Below, piece by piece: positions 34,928-45,162 of a DNA stretch of 64,000 nucleotides. The stretch covers positions 2,549,501 through 2,613,500 of the forward strand of contig NZ_CP022110.1 of assembly GCF_000730165.1 (NCBI RefSeq), read 5' to 3'. Position 1 is the first letter of the stretch; the number at the start of each line of letters is the position of its first letter. This DNA comes from Nitrospirillum viridazoti CBAmc. Lineage in GTDB: Bacteria; Pseudomonadota; Alphaproteobacteria; Azospirillales; Azospirillaceae. Below the pieces are notes generated by a model. It saw nothing but the letters and a program-made list of their open reading frames with translations, had not been told where the DNA came from and did not search any database. The position numbers and the translations under genes are program-made.

Positions 34928-35172
34928 GTCGCTCTCCTCAGACGCCGGGACGATGGTCAAGGCGTCTCATAGGCCGGGCGTAGCCGCCGCCTGGCGCAGC
35001 CTAGGGCTTAGGCGCAAGGGGCGACGCCCTTTGGCGGACTGGTAAAGATTCCGGCGGATTCGTAAAAACAGCCCCCGCAACCGCTGGCCTGCGGCGGCGC
35101 AAAGCCCTTTCGTGCCAGGGTGATCCTGCCCCCTCCCGCGTATGCCGGAGGGGTGGCCGCGAAAAGGCTATT
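34928..35172. other. Spacer with possible degenerate repeat copy F
   Basis: About 245 bp follow the GntR gene. Bases 34933-34985 begin CTCCTCAGACGCCGGGACG, like the repeat family, but the rest does not align well, so it may be a truncated copy. An imperfect direct repeat (GGCGGACTGGTAAAG / GGCGGATTCGTAAAA) lies at ~35034-35069. No coding sequence is seen here. Confidence 0.35.
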
Positions 35173-35195
35173 TGCGAATCATTCTCAATATCATT
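35173..35195 (+). promoter_or_regulatory. Fur-like iron box
   Basis: TGCGAATCATTCTCAATATC resembles Fur boxes of the type GCGAATnATTCTCATTTGC and contains the ATTCTCA core. It lies 44 bp before the start of the 52-residue gene in an otherwise GC-rich area, so it stands out by composition too. Confidence 0.55.
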
Positions 35196-35238
35196 ACTGT
35201 GGCCATACAATTTCCACCGAGACGGAAGAGGACGCACC

Positions 35239-35397
35239 ATGCCGATGCCGGAGATCGAGGAAGCGACGCTGGACGAGTTGCTGGCCGAACCCATCGTGCG
35301 CCTGATGATGGCGCGGGATCGCGTGACGGAGGGAGAGATCCGGACCCTGGTCCATGAGACCTGCCCCCTCCTCTTCACCTTCCTCTTCGCCGCCTGA
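35239..35397 (+). CDS. 52-residue protein downstream of a Fur-like box
   Basis: A small protein with an acidic amphipathic N-terminus (MPMPEIEEATLDELLAEPIV), a middle RLMMARDRVTEGEIRTLV and a short hydrophobic tail (CPLLFTFLFAA). The ATG is preceded by GGAAGAGGA at a good distance, and by a Fur-like box. The stop lies 3 bp from the convergent end of the isochorismatase-like gene. The codon pattern fits local genes. I do not recognise the family; iron-regulated small proteins such as HemP occupy similar positions, but the sequence is not HemP-like. Function unknown. Confidence 0.55.
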   Translation: MPMPEIEEATLDELLAEPIVRLMMARDRVTEGEIRTLVHETCPLLFTFLFAA

Positions 35398-35399
35398 CT

Positions 35400-35969
35400 T
35401 TAGCCCAGCGTGATGGCGTCGCTGGTGGTCCGGCGACCCAGACGCGGGAAGATGGTGTTCAGCGCGAAGTCCTGCATCTCGGCAGTGAAGGTGCTCATGG
35501 CATCGGTCGGGAACACCAGGGCATAGCCGTGTTCCCAAGCGCCGCGCGCCGTGGATTCCACGCCAATATTCGTGGCGATGCCCGCCAGCACGATGGTGGT
35601 GACGCCCCGGCGGCGCAGTTGCAAATCCAGATCCGTGCCGTAGAAGGCGCCCCACTGCCGCTTGGTGACGATGATGTCACCCGCCTTCACCAAATCCTCA
35701 TCCAGCGTGGCCCAGTCGGCCGGGAAGCCGCCCGGCGGCGCGGCCATGGCCTGGTCCGTGGGCTGGCGCGGGGCATCGCTGAAATCGGGCGCGAAGGCGA
35801 CGCGCACCAGCACCACCGGCGCGCCGGCCGCGCGGAAACGGTCGGCCAGCACCTTGGACCGGGCCAGCACCTCGGCCCCCGTGTGCGGCGCCAGGGGCAG
35901 GTTGACGATGCCGTGCTGCAGGTCGATCAGCACCAGGGCGGTGGTCTTGGGATCCAGGTTGAAGCTCAT
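35400..35969 (-). CDS. Isochorismatase-family hydrolase lacking the usual cysteine
   Basis: A 189-residue cysteine-hydrolase-fold protein. The Asp of the family triad is in ALVLIDLQHG and the Lys in IIVTKRQWGAFYGTDLD. The nucleophile position, normally Cys in a TxxCVxxTAR-like stretch, reads ATNIGVESTAR, with Gly instead; the same change is known in the YecD subgroup. It may therefore not be a nicotinamidase or isochorismatase, and its reaction is unknown. It is divergent from a TetR gene, and the double TetR-type operator lies between them, so it is probably the regulator's target. Confidence 0.85.
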   Translation of the reverse strand: MSFNLDPKTTALVLIDLQHGIVNLPLAPHTGAEVLARSKVLADRFRAAGAPVVLVRVAFAPDFSDAPRQPTDQAMAAPPGGFPADWATLDEDLVKAGDIIVTKRQWGAFYGTDLDLQLRRRGVTTIVLAGIATNIGVESTARGAWEHGYALVFPTDAMSTFTAEMQDFALNTIFPRLGRRTTSDAITLG

Positions 35970-36017
35970 GGCAACCTCCAGAAGCGGGGATGGACGGCGG
36001 GCGCCGGGAATGGGAAT

Positions 36018-36058
36018 ATGAGGGCGTCCTCATGAAAAGATTTATGAGAATGCCCTCA
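36018..36058. promoter_or_regulatory. Double TetR-type operator
   Basis: Two copies of TGAG-N6-CTCA, TGAGGGCGTCCTCA (36019-36032) and TGAGAATGCCCTCA (36045-36058), are 26 bp apart centre to centre. Together they make a larger symmetry in which TGAGGGC on the left mirrors GCCCTCA on the right. The first site overlaps the ribosome binding site and ATG of tetR, so repression could act on both divergent genes. Confidence 0.65.
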
Positions 36059-36715
36059 CAAAAGTCAACAGCCGACACCCCCGCGCCTATTGCCGCATCC
36101 CCGGAAGGCACGCCCCCCGCCGGCCCCAAGAAACCGACCCGCGAACGGGGCCGCGCCCGCGTGGCGGCCCTGCTGGCCGCCGCCGGCGCCGTGTTCGCGG
36201 AGAAGGGCTATGACGCCGCCACGATGACGGAGATCGCGGCCAAGGCGGGGGCGCCCATCGGCTCGCTCTACCAGTTCTTCCCCACCAAGGCGGTGCTGGC
36301 CGACGCCCTGCTGGCGCAATACGCGGAGGCGCTGATGGCCCTGCTGGCGGAAGTCGAGGCCCAGGCCCCTGCCCTGTCGCCGATCAAGCTGGGCGCCACC
36401 CTGATGGCCGTCCTGCCCAGCCTGAAGGTGGAGCGCCGCGCCGCCTTCGCCCTGATCGATGCCCGGCCGGACATGGTGGCGCAGCAAGGCCAACTGCGCG
36501 CCAGCCTGCGCACCGCCGTGGCCGCCGTGCTGCGCGCCAAAGCCCCCGCCCTGGCGCCGGAACGGGCGGCAACCCTGGCCGTCACCGTGCTGCAGATGAT
36601 GAAGGGCGCCGCCGCGCTGGCCGATGATGCGGGCGGAATGCCGGACGCGGTGGCGGAGATGACCCGCGCCGCCGGCTTGTACTTGGCCGACGCGCTTAAC
36701 GAGAATCGGAATTAA
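36032..36715 (+). CDS. TetR family regulator
   Basis: A 227-residue regulator. An ~40-residue Pro/Ala/Lys-rich lead precedes the TetR helix-turn-helix (~43-90: RVAALLAAAGAVFAEKGYDA, MTEIAAKAGAPIGSLYQFFP). The helical ligand domain follows. The ATG at 36032 was chosen because GAGGG lies 8 nt upstream; in-frame ATGs at 36044 and 36050 are alternatives. The gene is divergent from the isochorismatase-like hydrolase, and its own start region lies in the double operator, implying autorepression. Its 3' end overlaps the convergent small gene by 20 bp. Confidence 0.87.
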   Translation: MKRFMRMPSQKSTADTPAPIAASPEGTPPAGPKKPTRERGRARVAALLAAAGAVFAEKGYDAATMTEIAAKAGAPIGSLYQFFPTKAVLADALLAQYAEALMALLAEVEAQAPALSPIKLGATLMAVLPSLKVERRAAFALIDARPDMVAQQGQLRASLRTAVAAVLRAKAPALAPERAATLAVTVLQMMKGAAALADDAGGMPDAVAEMTRAAGLYLADALNENRN

Positions 36716-37010
36716 GCCAAGACTGCACGTATTGAAATTTTGGACTGTCCTTCAAGGCTTTGATGACGGCTTGCTGCACAGCAAGGGAATTCTGCCGCAA
36801 AGCTATGTGCAAGCTGCCGTCTTCGTCTGCGAAGAAGGGAACGACCTCTCCTTGAACAGGGAATTCAAAGCGGAGAACCCAAATCAGGTTCCTCTCCGGA
36901 CCGGGCCCCACATGCAAGGCTTGGCTAAGCGCATCCAAGACCTCGGTATAGGGAACGAAAGGAAACAGAATATCGTCTTGGTCGATGCGAAATTGGATCG
37001 GCTGCGCCAT
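36696..37010 (-). CDS. Hypothetical protein of 104 residues in AT-richer DNA
   Basis: I do not recognise this protein. It is a compact soluble sequence with mixed alpha/beta character (IQFRIDQDDILFPFVPYTEVL, LIWVLRFEFPVQGEVVPFFADEDG), no signal peptide and no membrane segment. Its DNA is clearly lower in GC and uses A/T-ending codons more than the neighbours, suggesting recent acquisition. The last 20 bp overlap the convergent tetR gene, and the next gene upstream ends 26 bp from its start. The aromatic-rich, balanced composition makes a chance frame unlikely. Confidence 0.65.
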   Translation of the reverse strand: MAQPIQFRIDQDDILFPFVPYTEVLDALSQALHVGPGPERNLIWVLRFEFPVQGEVVPFFADEDGSLHIALRQNSLAVQQAVIKALKDSPKFQYVQSWLNSDSR

Positions 37011-37036
37011 TTTAGGCTACCCTCCCCCTAAGCCCC

Positions 37037-38398
37037 TTAAACCCAGCGCCGGCTGGCGGCCGGATGGCCGGCCGGTAGACGGGCGCCATGGCCGGACAGC
37101 TTCTCCCGCAACGTGCCGGGCGAATATTCCGTCTTGTAGGCGCCGCGCCGCTGCAACTCCGGCACCACCAGATCGACGAAGTCGCCGAAGCACTCCGGCG
37201 TCACCGTGCGCGCCAGGATGAAACCGTCCACGTCCGCCTGTTCCACCCAGGCCGTTAGCTCATCCGCCACCGTGGCCGGGCCGCCGACGATGGGCACCTG
37301 GCGCCCGCCCAGCGTCAACCCCTCCACCAGGCCGCGCCGGGTCAGCACCTTGTCCGGCCGGCGGGCGGCCTGGTTCTCGATGTTCGATGTCACGGCCTGG
37401 CTCTGGCCGGGGTGGATGGGCTCATCCCACCCCCTAGCGGCGAAGTCGATGCCCAGGGAGGCGGAAGCATGGGCCAAGGCGCCCTCGACACTGGCGTAGC
37501 ACTCATAGTCCGCGCGCTTGGCCTGGGCCAGGGCGTCGGTCTCATCCACCACGACGGTGGCGCCGACGAACACCTTCAGATCCGAAGGATCGCGGCCCAG
37601 GCTGCGGGCCAAGTCGCGCAGGTCGGCAACCAGGCGGGCGACGTGGGTCTTGGGCCCGCCGTTGACGAAGACGCATTCGGCGTGCGCGGCGGCGAATTTG
37701 CGCCCCCGCTCGGACGACCCCGCCTGATACAGCACGGGCGTACGCTGGGGCGACGGCTCGCACAGGTGGGCCCCCTCCATCCGGAAGTGGGGGCCGTGGT
37801 GGCGGACGGCGCGGACCCGGGCCGGATCGGCGTAGACGCCGCCCGCGCGGTCGCGCCGCACGGCGTCGTCGGCCCAGCTGCCCTCCCACAGGCGATAGAC
37901 CACGTCCATATATTCCTCGGCCACGGCATAGCGGTCATCATGCGCCGCCTGCCCGTCAAGACCCAGGGCGCGGGCGGCGCTGTCGAGGTATCCCGTGACG
38001 ATGTTCCAGCCGATGCGCCCGCCCGTCAGGTGGTCCAGCGTGCTCATGCGCCGGGCGAAGGTGTAGGGCGGCTCGTAACTCAGGTTGGCGGTGACGCCGA
38101 AACCCAGGTGGGTGGTTGCCGCCGCCATGGCCGGGATCAGCAGCAGGGGATCGCCCACCGGCACCTGCACCGCCTCCCGCACCGCCGCGTCGGGCCCACC
38201 CTGGTAGACGTCGTAGATGCCCAGCACGTCGGCCAGGAACAGCCCGTCGAACAAGCCCCGCTCAAGCGTGCGCGCCAGGTCCATCCAGTAGGCGAGATCG
38301 GTGTATTGCGTCGAACGGTCGCGCGGGTGGCGCCACAGGCCCTGGTGGATGTGGCCGACGCAATTCATGTCGAAGGCGTTGAGGCGGATTTGCTTCAT
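37037..38398 (-). CDS. LLM-class FMN-dependent monooxygenase (NtaA/SnaA/DszA type)
   Basis: A 453-residue bacterial-luciferase-fold flavoenzyme of the nitrilotriacetate/dibenzothiophene-sulfone monooxygenase subgroup. Motifs include LFDGLFLADVLGIYD, ARRMSTLDHLTGGRIGWNIVTGYLDSAARALG (subgroup signature), DDRYAVAEEYMDVVYRLWEGSW and PVLYQAGSSERGRKFAA. Such enzymes use FMNH2 from a separate reductase to oxidise small organic sulfur or nitrogen compounds. No reductase or transporter is adjacent. The start at MKQIRLNAFDMN was chosen because the conserved first strand begins there; an upstream in-frame start would add ~34 low-complexity residues. Confidence 0.88.
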   Translation of the reverse strand: MKQIRLNAFDMNCVGHIHQGLWRHPRDRSTQYTDLAYWMDLARTLERGLFDGLFLADVLGIYDVYQGGPDAAVREAVQVPVGDPLLLIPAMAAATTHLGFGVTANLSYEPPYTFARRMSTLDHLTGGRIGWNIVTGYLDSAARALGLDGQAAHDDRYAVAEEYMDVVYRLWEGSWADDAVRRDRAGGVYADPARVRAVRHHGPHFRMEGAHLCEPSPQRTPVLYQAGSSERGRKFAAAHAECVFVNGGPKTHVARLVADLRDLARSLGRDPSDLKVFVGATVVVDETDALAQAKRADYECYASVEGALAHASASLGIDFAARGWDEPIHPGQSQAVTSNIENQAARRPDKVLTRRGLVEGLTLGGRQVPIVGGPATVADELTAWVEQADVDGFILARTVTPECFGDFVDLVVPELQRRGAYKTEYSPGTLREKLSGHGARLPAGHPAASRRWV

Positions 38399-38590
38399 GG
38401 CGGGAAGGTCCGGTTGGGCCCAGGGGCGGGCCCGGGGCAGGAGCGCCGCGCCATGATGGCAAGTTGACCACATTGCCGCCATGAAATTGCCAAGTGACAC
38501 CCGGGGACGGATCTCCTATGACACGGGGCTGTCCATACAGCCTATCCGGGGTAATCCGCGCCCCGGTCGTTTCCAGGGAACGGTTCCCCC

Positions 38591-40553
<1,963 letters not shown>

Positions 40554-40571
40554 GACGCCGGCCCCGTCGCC

Positions 40572-41651
40572 CTACTTCAGCAACTCCTCCAGCGCGCCCT
40601 TCCACACCTTGGCCTGGGTCAGGGTCTGGTGGCCGCGCGTCTGGTCCGAGGCGGGGATCAGGACGTAGCGGCCCTGCGGAATGCGCTTCATGGCCGCCTC
40701 CATCACGCCCAGCTCGGCCGGGTTCAGCAGGTCGTCGGCGAAGTTCACCGCCACCAGCTTGGCCTTGATCTTTTCCAGATCCGGGCCTGGGTCGTAGTCG
40801 TACGAGGACTCGAACCAGTAGAGATAATCGTTGGCGTCCACGGTCTTGGCGTAGTCGGCCACCCACTGGTCATAGAGGGTGGTGGCCGCCGTCCGGCTGG
40901 GGGCCTGCTGCTGCAGGACCGAGGCGTTGTTGACCATGATCTGGAAAATGGGCAGCGCGCGGGTGTAGCCGGTCGGCTGGGCCGTGTAGTCGCCGCCCTT
41001 CCAGTCCGGATCGTTGCGGATGGCCTCGATGATCAGTTGGCGCCACAGCATGTTGCGGCCGGAAATGGCCACAGGCTGAGAGGCGATGGGCATCAGCGCG
41101 TCCATCATGTCCGGATGGCGTTCCCCCCAGATCCAGGTCTGCATGCCGCCCATGGAGGTGCCGGCGACCAGCTTCAGGCGCTTGATGCCCAGGCCCTGGG
41201 TCACGATGCGGTACTGGCCTTCCACCGCGTCGACATAGCCGTAGTGGGGGAAGTGGCCCTTCAGCCCGTCCGACGGCTTGGAGGAGCCGCCGTGGCCGAT
41301 GCCGTCGGCCAGGATGATGAAGTACTTGGCGGCGTCCAGGGGTTGGCCCGGCCCGAACAGTTCCCCGCCCAGGCTGGCGTTCAGGAAGTTGCGGCCGGTG
41401 CCGGTGGTGCCGTGCAGCAGCAGCACCCCGTTGGTGATGGCGCCCGACGCGTCGCGCTGCGGCGTGCCCAGGGTGGTGTAATGGAACTTGGCGTCGGCCA
41501 GATGCTCGCCATTGGTCAGGGCGAAGTCGCGGACGACGACGTCGCCCTCCATCTGGTTGGGATAGCTGGGGGGAGTACCGTCGGCGGCGGCGGCAACGCC
41601 CGCCAGGGCCAGCGCCGCGGTGAGGGCCAGGGTGGAAAGCCAGGCTTTCAT
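40572..41651 (-). CDS. Exported alpha/beta hydrolase related to homoserine O-acetyltransferase
   Basis: A 359-residue MetX-like alpha/beta hydrolase with a signal peptide (LSTLALTAALALAGVAAA). The oxyanion strand LLLHGTTGTGRNFL, the nucleophile elbow VAGTSMGGMQTWIW and the late NFADDLLNPAE and HQTL segments are in the right order. MetX enzymes are cytosolic, so the export signal and standing alone argue for a periplasmic esterase or peptidase-like role; substrate unknown. The ATG at 41651 was chosen because it starts the signal peptide; an upstream in-frame ATG would bury it. It is convergent with pip and ends 18 bp from it. Confidence 0.82.
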   Translation of the reverse strand: MKAWLSTLALTAALALAGVAAAADGTPPSYPNQMEGDVVVRDFALTNGEHLADAKFHYTTLGTPQRDASGAITNGVLLLHGTTGTGRNFLNASLGGELFGPGQPLDAAKYFIILADGIGHGGSSKPSDGLKGHFPHYGYVDAVEGQYRIVTQGLGIKRLKLVAGTSMGGMQTWIWGERHPDMMDALMPIASQPVAISGRNMLWRQLIIEAIRNDPDWKGGDYTAQPTGYTRALPIFQIMVNNASVLQQQAPSRTAATTLYDQWVADYAKTVDANDYLYWFESSYDYDPGPDLEKIKAKLVAVNFADDLLNPAELGVMEAAMKRIPQGRYVLIPASDQTRGHQTLTQAKVWKGALEELLK

Positions 41652-41776
41652 TGATGTTCCTTCTGCCAACAACCCCGCACCATCCGAAGAGGGCACGGGA
41701 CTTTTATCTGTGGGCGCAACGATTCCACCCGCATCGGCCATCCCGCAAGAGACCCTTTTCAGTCAGCCCGCACCAA

Positions 41777-43450
41777 TCAGGCCGCGCGCAAGGCCGCCAG
41801 GAAGGTGGAGACGCGGGTGCGCAGGCCATCGGCCTGGGATGACAGGTCGTCAGCGGCCATCAGCACCTCCCCCGCCACGGTGCCGGTCTCGCCCGCCACC
41901 TGGCGCACGCCGTTCATGCCGGCGCTGACCTCGCTGGTGCCGCGCGCGGCCTCGGCCACATTGCGGGCGATCTCCTGCGTGGCGGCGCCCTGTTCCTCCA
42001 CCGCCGCGGCGATGGTGGTGGTGATGTGGTCGATCTCGGCGATGGTCTGGCCGATGGCGGCGATGGCGCCCGCCGCCTCCCCGGTCGCGGCCTGCATGGA
42101 TTCGATCTGCTGGCGGATGTCGTTGGTGGCCCGTTCCGTCTGGTTGGCCAGGGCCTTCACCTCGCTGGCCACGACGGCGAAACCCTTGCCCGCCTCACCC
42201 GCGCGCGCCGCCTCGATGGTGGCATTCAGCGCCAGCAGGTTGGTCTGCCCCGCGATGTCGCTGATCAGCGCCACGACGGCGCCGATCTGCTGGGCGGCTT
42301 CCGTCAGGCTGGTCACGGCGACGTTGGTGCGCGTCGCCTCCGCCACCGCCTTGGCGGCGATGGTAGCGGAAACGGAAACCTGGCGGCCGATCTCCCCGAT
42401 GCTGGCGCCTAGTTCCTCCGCCGCCACGGCCACGGTCTGGACGTTGGCGGCCGCCTGTTCGGAGGCGCCGGCCACCGCTACCGCGTCGCGGGCGCCGGTG
42501 TCGGCGATGCGGGTCAGGTTCTCCGCCGTCTCGTGCAGGCCGCTGGAGGCCTGGGTGACCGATTGCAGGGTGTGCGCCACATCGGTGTCGAAGGTCTGGA
42601 CCAGCGCGTCCACCCGGTTGGCCCGCTCGGTCTTGGCCGCCGCCTCCGCCGCCTGGGTGGCGGCCAGCTCATCCACCTGGCGCATGCTGGTGCGGAACAC
42701 GTCGACGGCGCGCGCCATGTCGCCCACCTCGTCCCGCCGGCCGGTGGCGTCCAGGGTGAAGCCATAATCCTTCTGCGCCAGGCGGCGCATCACGCCGGCC
42801 AGGCGCGCCAGGTGTTGCACCACGTCGCGGTCCAGCCAAAGCACGGCGCCCACCGATACCAGCACCGCCACCAAGGCGAAGATGGATATGCTCCACAGCG
42901 CGTGGGTGTACGCGGACTGCACCACATCGTTGGCCTTGGCGGCACCGGCGCGATCATAGGCGCTGAGCGCCTCCAGCGATTCCTGCACCTTGCGGAAGAC
43001 GGCCACGATCTCGCCGTTCATGGCCTTTTCCGCCTGCTCGTGGTTCTGCCTGGCGGTTTCGAACACGGAGGCCATGCTGGCCTCGTACGGGCCGCGCAGG
43101 GCCAGGTACTTGGCGTACAGGGCCGCCATCTCGCCCGTCTGGCCCACGGCCTCGAACCGCGCCACAGCCGCGTTCAGGTCGGCCGTCTGCTTGCCATACA
43201 GCTTGATGGCCTCGTCCCGCGCCTTGTCGTCGCCCGCCGCCACGACCCGGCCGGCGGAGATGCGCTGGCGGGCGGTGAAGGCCTTCATGTCGCCCACGGC
43301 GTCCACCGAGGGCAGCCAGACATCACGGATTTCCGTGGCGGCGCTGTTGATCGTGCCAATCCGCCACAAGGACAGCAGGCTGATGGCGATGGTCAGCAGT
43401 AACAGGCCACCGAACGCGGCCAACAACTTGGGGCGGAGGGCGAGATTCAT
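41777..43450 (-). CDS. Methyl-accepting chemotaxis protein
   Basis: A 557-residue transmembrane chemoreceptor. TM1 is at ~9-32. A helical-bundle periplasmic sensor (~33-185) begins [21 protein letters not shown], like four-helix-bundle MCPs. TM2 is at ~186-208, followed by HAMP (~210-262, [16 protein letters not shown]) and the signalling coiled coil. The highly conserved CheA/CheW-binding tip lies in [33 protein letters not shown]. The C-terminus (FLAALRAA) lacks a CheR-tethering pentapeptide. The ATG at 43450 was preferred to GTG at 43459. Ligand unknown. Divergent from the methyltransferase gene. Confidence 0.95.
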   Translation of the reverse strand: MNLALRPKLLAAFGGLLLLTIAISLLSLWRIGTINSAATEIRDVWLPSVDAVGDMKAFTARQRISAGRVVAAGDDKARDEAIKLYGKQTADLNAAVARFEAVGQTGEMAALYAKYLALRGPYEASMASVFETARQNHEQAEKAMNGEIVAVFRKVQESLEALSAYDRAGAAKANDVVQSAYTHALWSISIFALVAVLVSVGAVLWLDRDVVQHLARLAGVMRRLAQKDYGFTLDATGRRDEVGDMARAVDVFRTSMRQVDELAATQAAEAAAKTERANRVDALVQTFDTDVAHTLQSVTQASSGLHETAENLTRIADTGARDAVAVAGASEQAAANVQTVAVAAEELGASIGEIGRQVSVSATIAAKAVAEATRTNVAVTSLTEAAQQIGAVVALISDIAGQTNLLALNATIEAARAGEAGKGFAVVASEVKALANQTERATNDIRQQIESMQAATGEAAGAIAAIGQTIAEIDHITTTIAAAVEEQGAATQEIARNVAEAARGTSEVSAGMNGVRQVAGETGTVAGEVLMAADDLSSQADGLRTRVSTFLAALRAA

Positions 43451-43669
43451 AAAATTCACCGTAAATGCTATCGAGCGCGCAGTAATTCAACCTTGAAGGT
43501 CGCAGCTTATAAGCGCTCTGTTACCCTTTGATGTGATGCGGCGAATCCGCCCATCGGCCATGTTTCAACCGCATTCTGAATCGCCACCCCCCTTTTACTC
43601 TCGACAGCGGGGCCGCCTGGGGCCAAGGTCTGCGCCAAGGACCGACATAAGTGCGAAGGACCAGGGTCG

Positions 43670-45094
43670 ATGAGCGGCAACAAGGCCATCCCCGGCGGCG
43701 GCACGCCCGAGGGGACCGTGCAGGACGACGTTCACCGCTATGTGACGGGCATCGCCTACCTGCGCCGCTATTACCAGGAACTGAACCCGGCCTCGATCGC
43801 CTACACCGCCCTGCAGTGCGGCTACCAGGCGCCGCGCCTGGACCGGCCCTTCCGCTACCTGGATCTGGGCTGCGGCCATGGCTACAGCCCCACGCTGTTC
43901 GCCAGCCTGTTCCCCCAAGGCCAGTTCATGGGCGTGGACTTCAACCCCGTGCACATCACCAGTGCCGAGAATCTGCGCCGCGCCGCAGGCATCACCAACG
44001 CCAGCTTCAGCGCCGCCAGTTTCCAGGACCTGGCGACGGAGGAGGATGGGCCCATCGCCGACTGCGACTTCATTGTCATGCACGGCATCATGAGCTGGGT
44101 CAGCGAGACGGTGCGGCGGGAGATCGGGGCCGTCATCCGCCGCCGGCTGAAGCCCGGCGGCATCGTCTACGCCAGCTATAACTGCCAGCCGGGCTGGGCC
44201 GGCAAGATGCCCATCCGCGCCCTGATGGTGGACGCCTACGCCGTCACCACCGGCACGGTGGAGGAGCGGGTGGGCAAGGTCCGCGCCTTCCTGCGGCAAA
44301 TGGCCGACACGGGCGCCCTGTACTTCGAATCCAACCCCGCCATCGAGCAGCAGTTGCAGGCCATCGAGACGCTGGACGCCAGCTATATCGTGCACGAGTA
44401 CCTGAACGAGTACTGGCGCGTCTTCTATCACAAGGAGATCGCGACCTTCATGGCCAACCACGGCGCGGGCTTCATCGGGTCCGGCACCGCCGCCGACAAC
44501 GTCCCCTTGCTGGCCGTGCCGGAGAAGCCGCGCGCCCTGATGGCGGCCATGCCGAACGCGCTGCTGCGCGAGGGCGTGCGCGACATGGCCCTGAACCGTC
44601 AGTTCCGCCGAGACATCTATGCCTGCGACCTGGCGCCCCTGAACATCAACGACCTGATCGCCGCCCATCGCGCCACCCGCTACAGCCTGGCCCGCCGGCG
44701 GGCCGACTGCCCCATGGTGGTGCCCCGGTCCTTCGGCGACGTCGCCTTGCACGAGGGCATCTTCAACCCGCTGCTGGACCGGCTGGCGGCCGGCGCCACC
44801 ACCTTCGACGATCTGGTGGGCGTGCCGCCGCTGAATGACTGGGCGGCGGCCGACCAGATCCAGGCGCTGCAGGTGCTGGTGGGCGCGGAATACGTCCGCC
44901 CGGTGGTGGATGGCGCCGGGGTGGACGCCGACAGCGACAGCGTGCGCCGCTTCAACCAAGTGGCCCTGGCCGCCGCCCGGGCAGAGGGCCAGACCGAGGT
45001 GGCCCTGGCCGCCCCCTCGCTGTCCGGCGCCCTGCGCGTCACCCTGACCGATACCGCCAACCTGCCGGTGGACCTGCCGGGCGCAGATTTCTAG
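43670..45094 (+). CDS. Class I SAM methyltransferase with regulatory domain
   Basis: A 474-residue protein. The N-terminal Rossmann methyltransferase (residues ~30-215) has motif I YLDLGCGHGYSPTLFA, acidic loop GVDFNPVHI and post-motif LKPGGIVYASYNCQPGW. A C-terminal ~250 residues match the methyltransferase regulatory domain seen in many proteobacterial proteins of this type (IVHEYLNEYWRVFYHKEIA, LPLLAVPEKP-like region, CPMVVPRSFGDVALHEGIFNPLLDRL). Homologues often sit near polysaccharide or surface-structure genes, but here it stands between a chemoreceptor and a LacI gene. The substrate is unknown. Confidence 0.85.
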   Translation: MSGNKAIPGGGTPEGTVQDDVHRYVTGIAYLRRYYQELNPASIAYTALQCGYQAPRLDRPFRYLDLGCGHGYSPTLFASLFPQGQFMGVDFNPVHITSAENLRRAAGITNASFSAASFQDLATEEDGPIADCDFIVMHGIMSWVSETVRREIGAVIRRRLKPGGIVYASYNCQPGWAGKMPIRALMVDAYAVTTGTVEERVGKVRAFLRQMADTGALYFESNPAIEQQLQAIETLDASYIVHEYLNEYWRVFYHKEIATFMANHGAGFIGSGTAADNVPLLAVPEKPRALMAAMPNALLREGVRDMALNRQFRRDIYACDLAPLNINDLIAAHRATRYSLARRRADCPMVVPRSFGDVALHEGIFNPLLDRLAAGATTFDDLVGVPPLNDWAAADQIQALQVLVGAEYVRPVVDGAGVDADSDSVRRFNQVALAAARAEGQTEVALAAPSLSGALRVTLTDTANLPVDLPGADF

Positions 45095-45162
45095 GCCAGG
45101 CCCGGAATTCCAGCACAGTGGCATGAGCCTCTGCTCTTGCCGTGGCCGGGGGCTGCGGGCGC

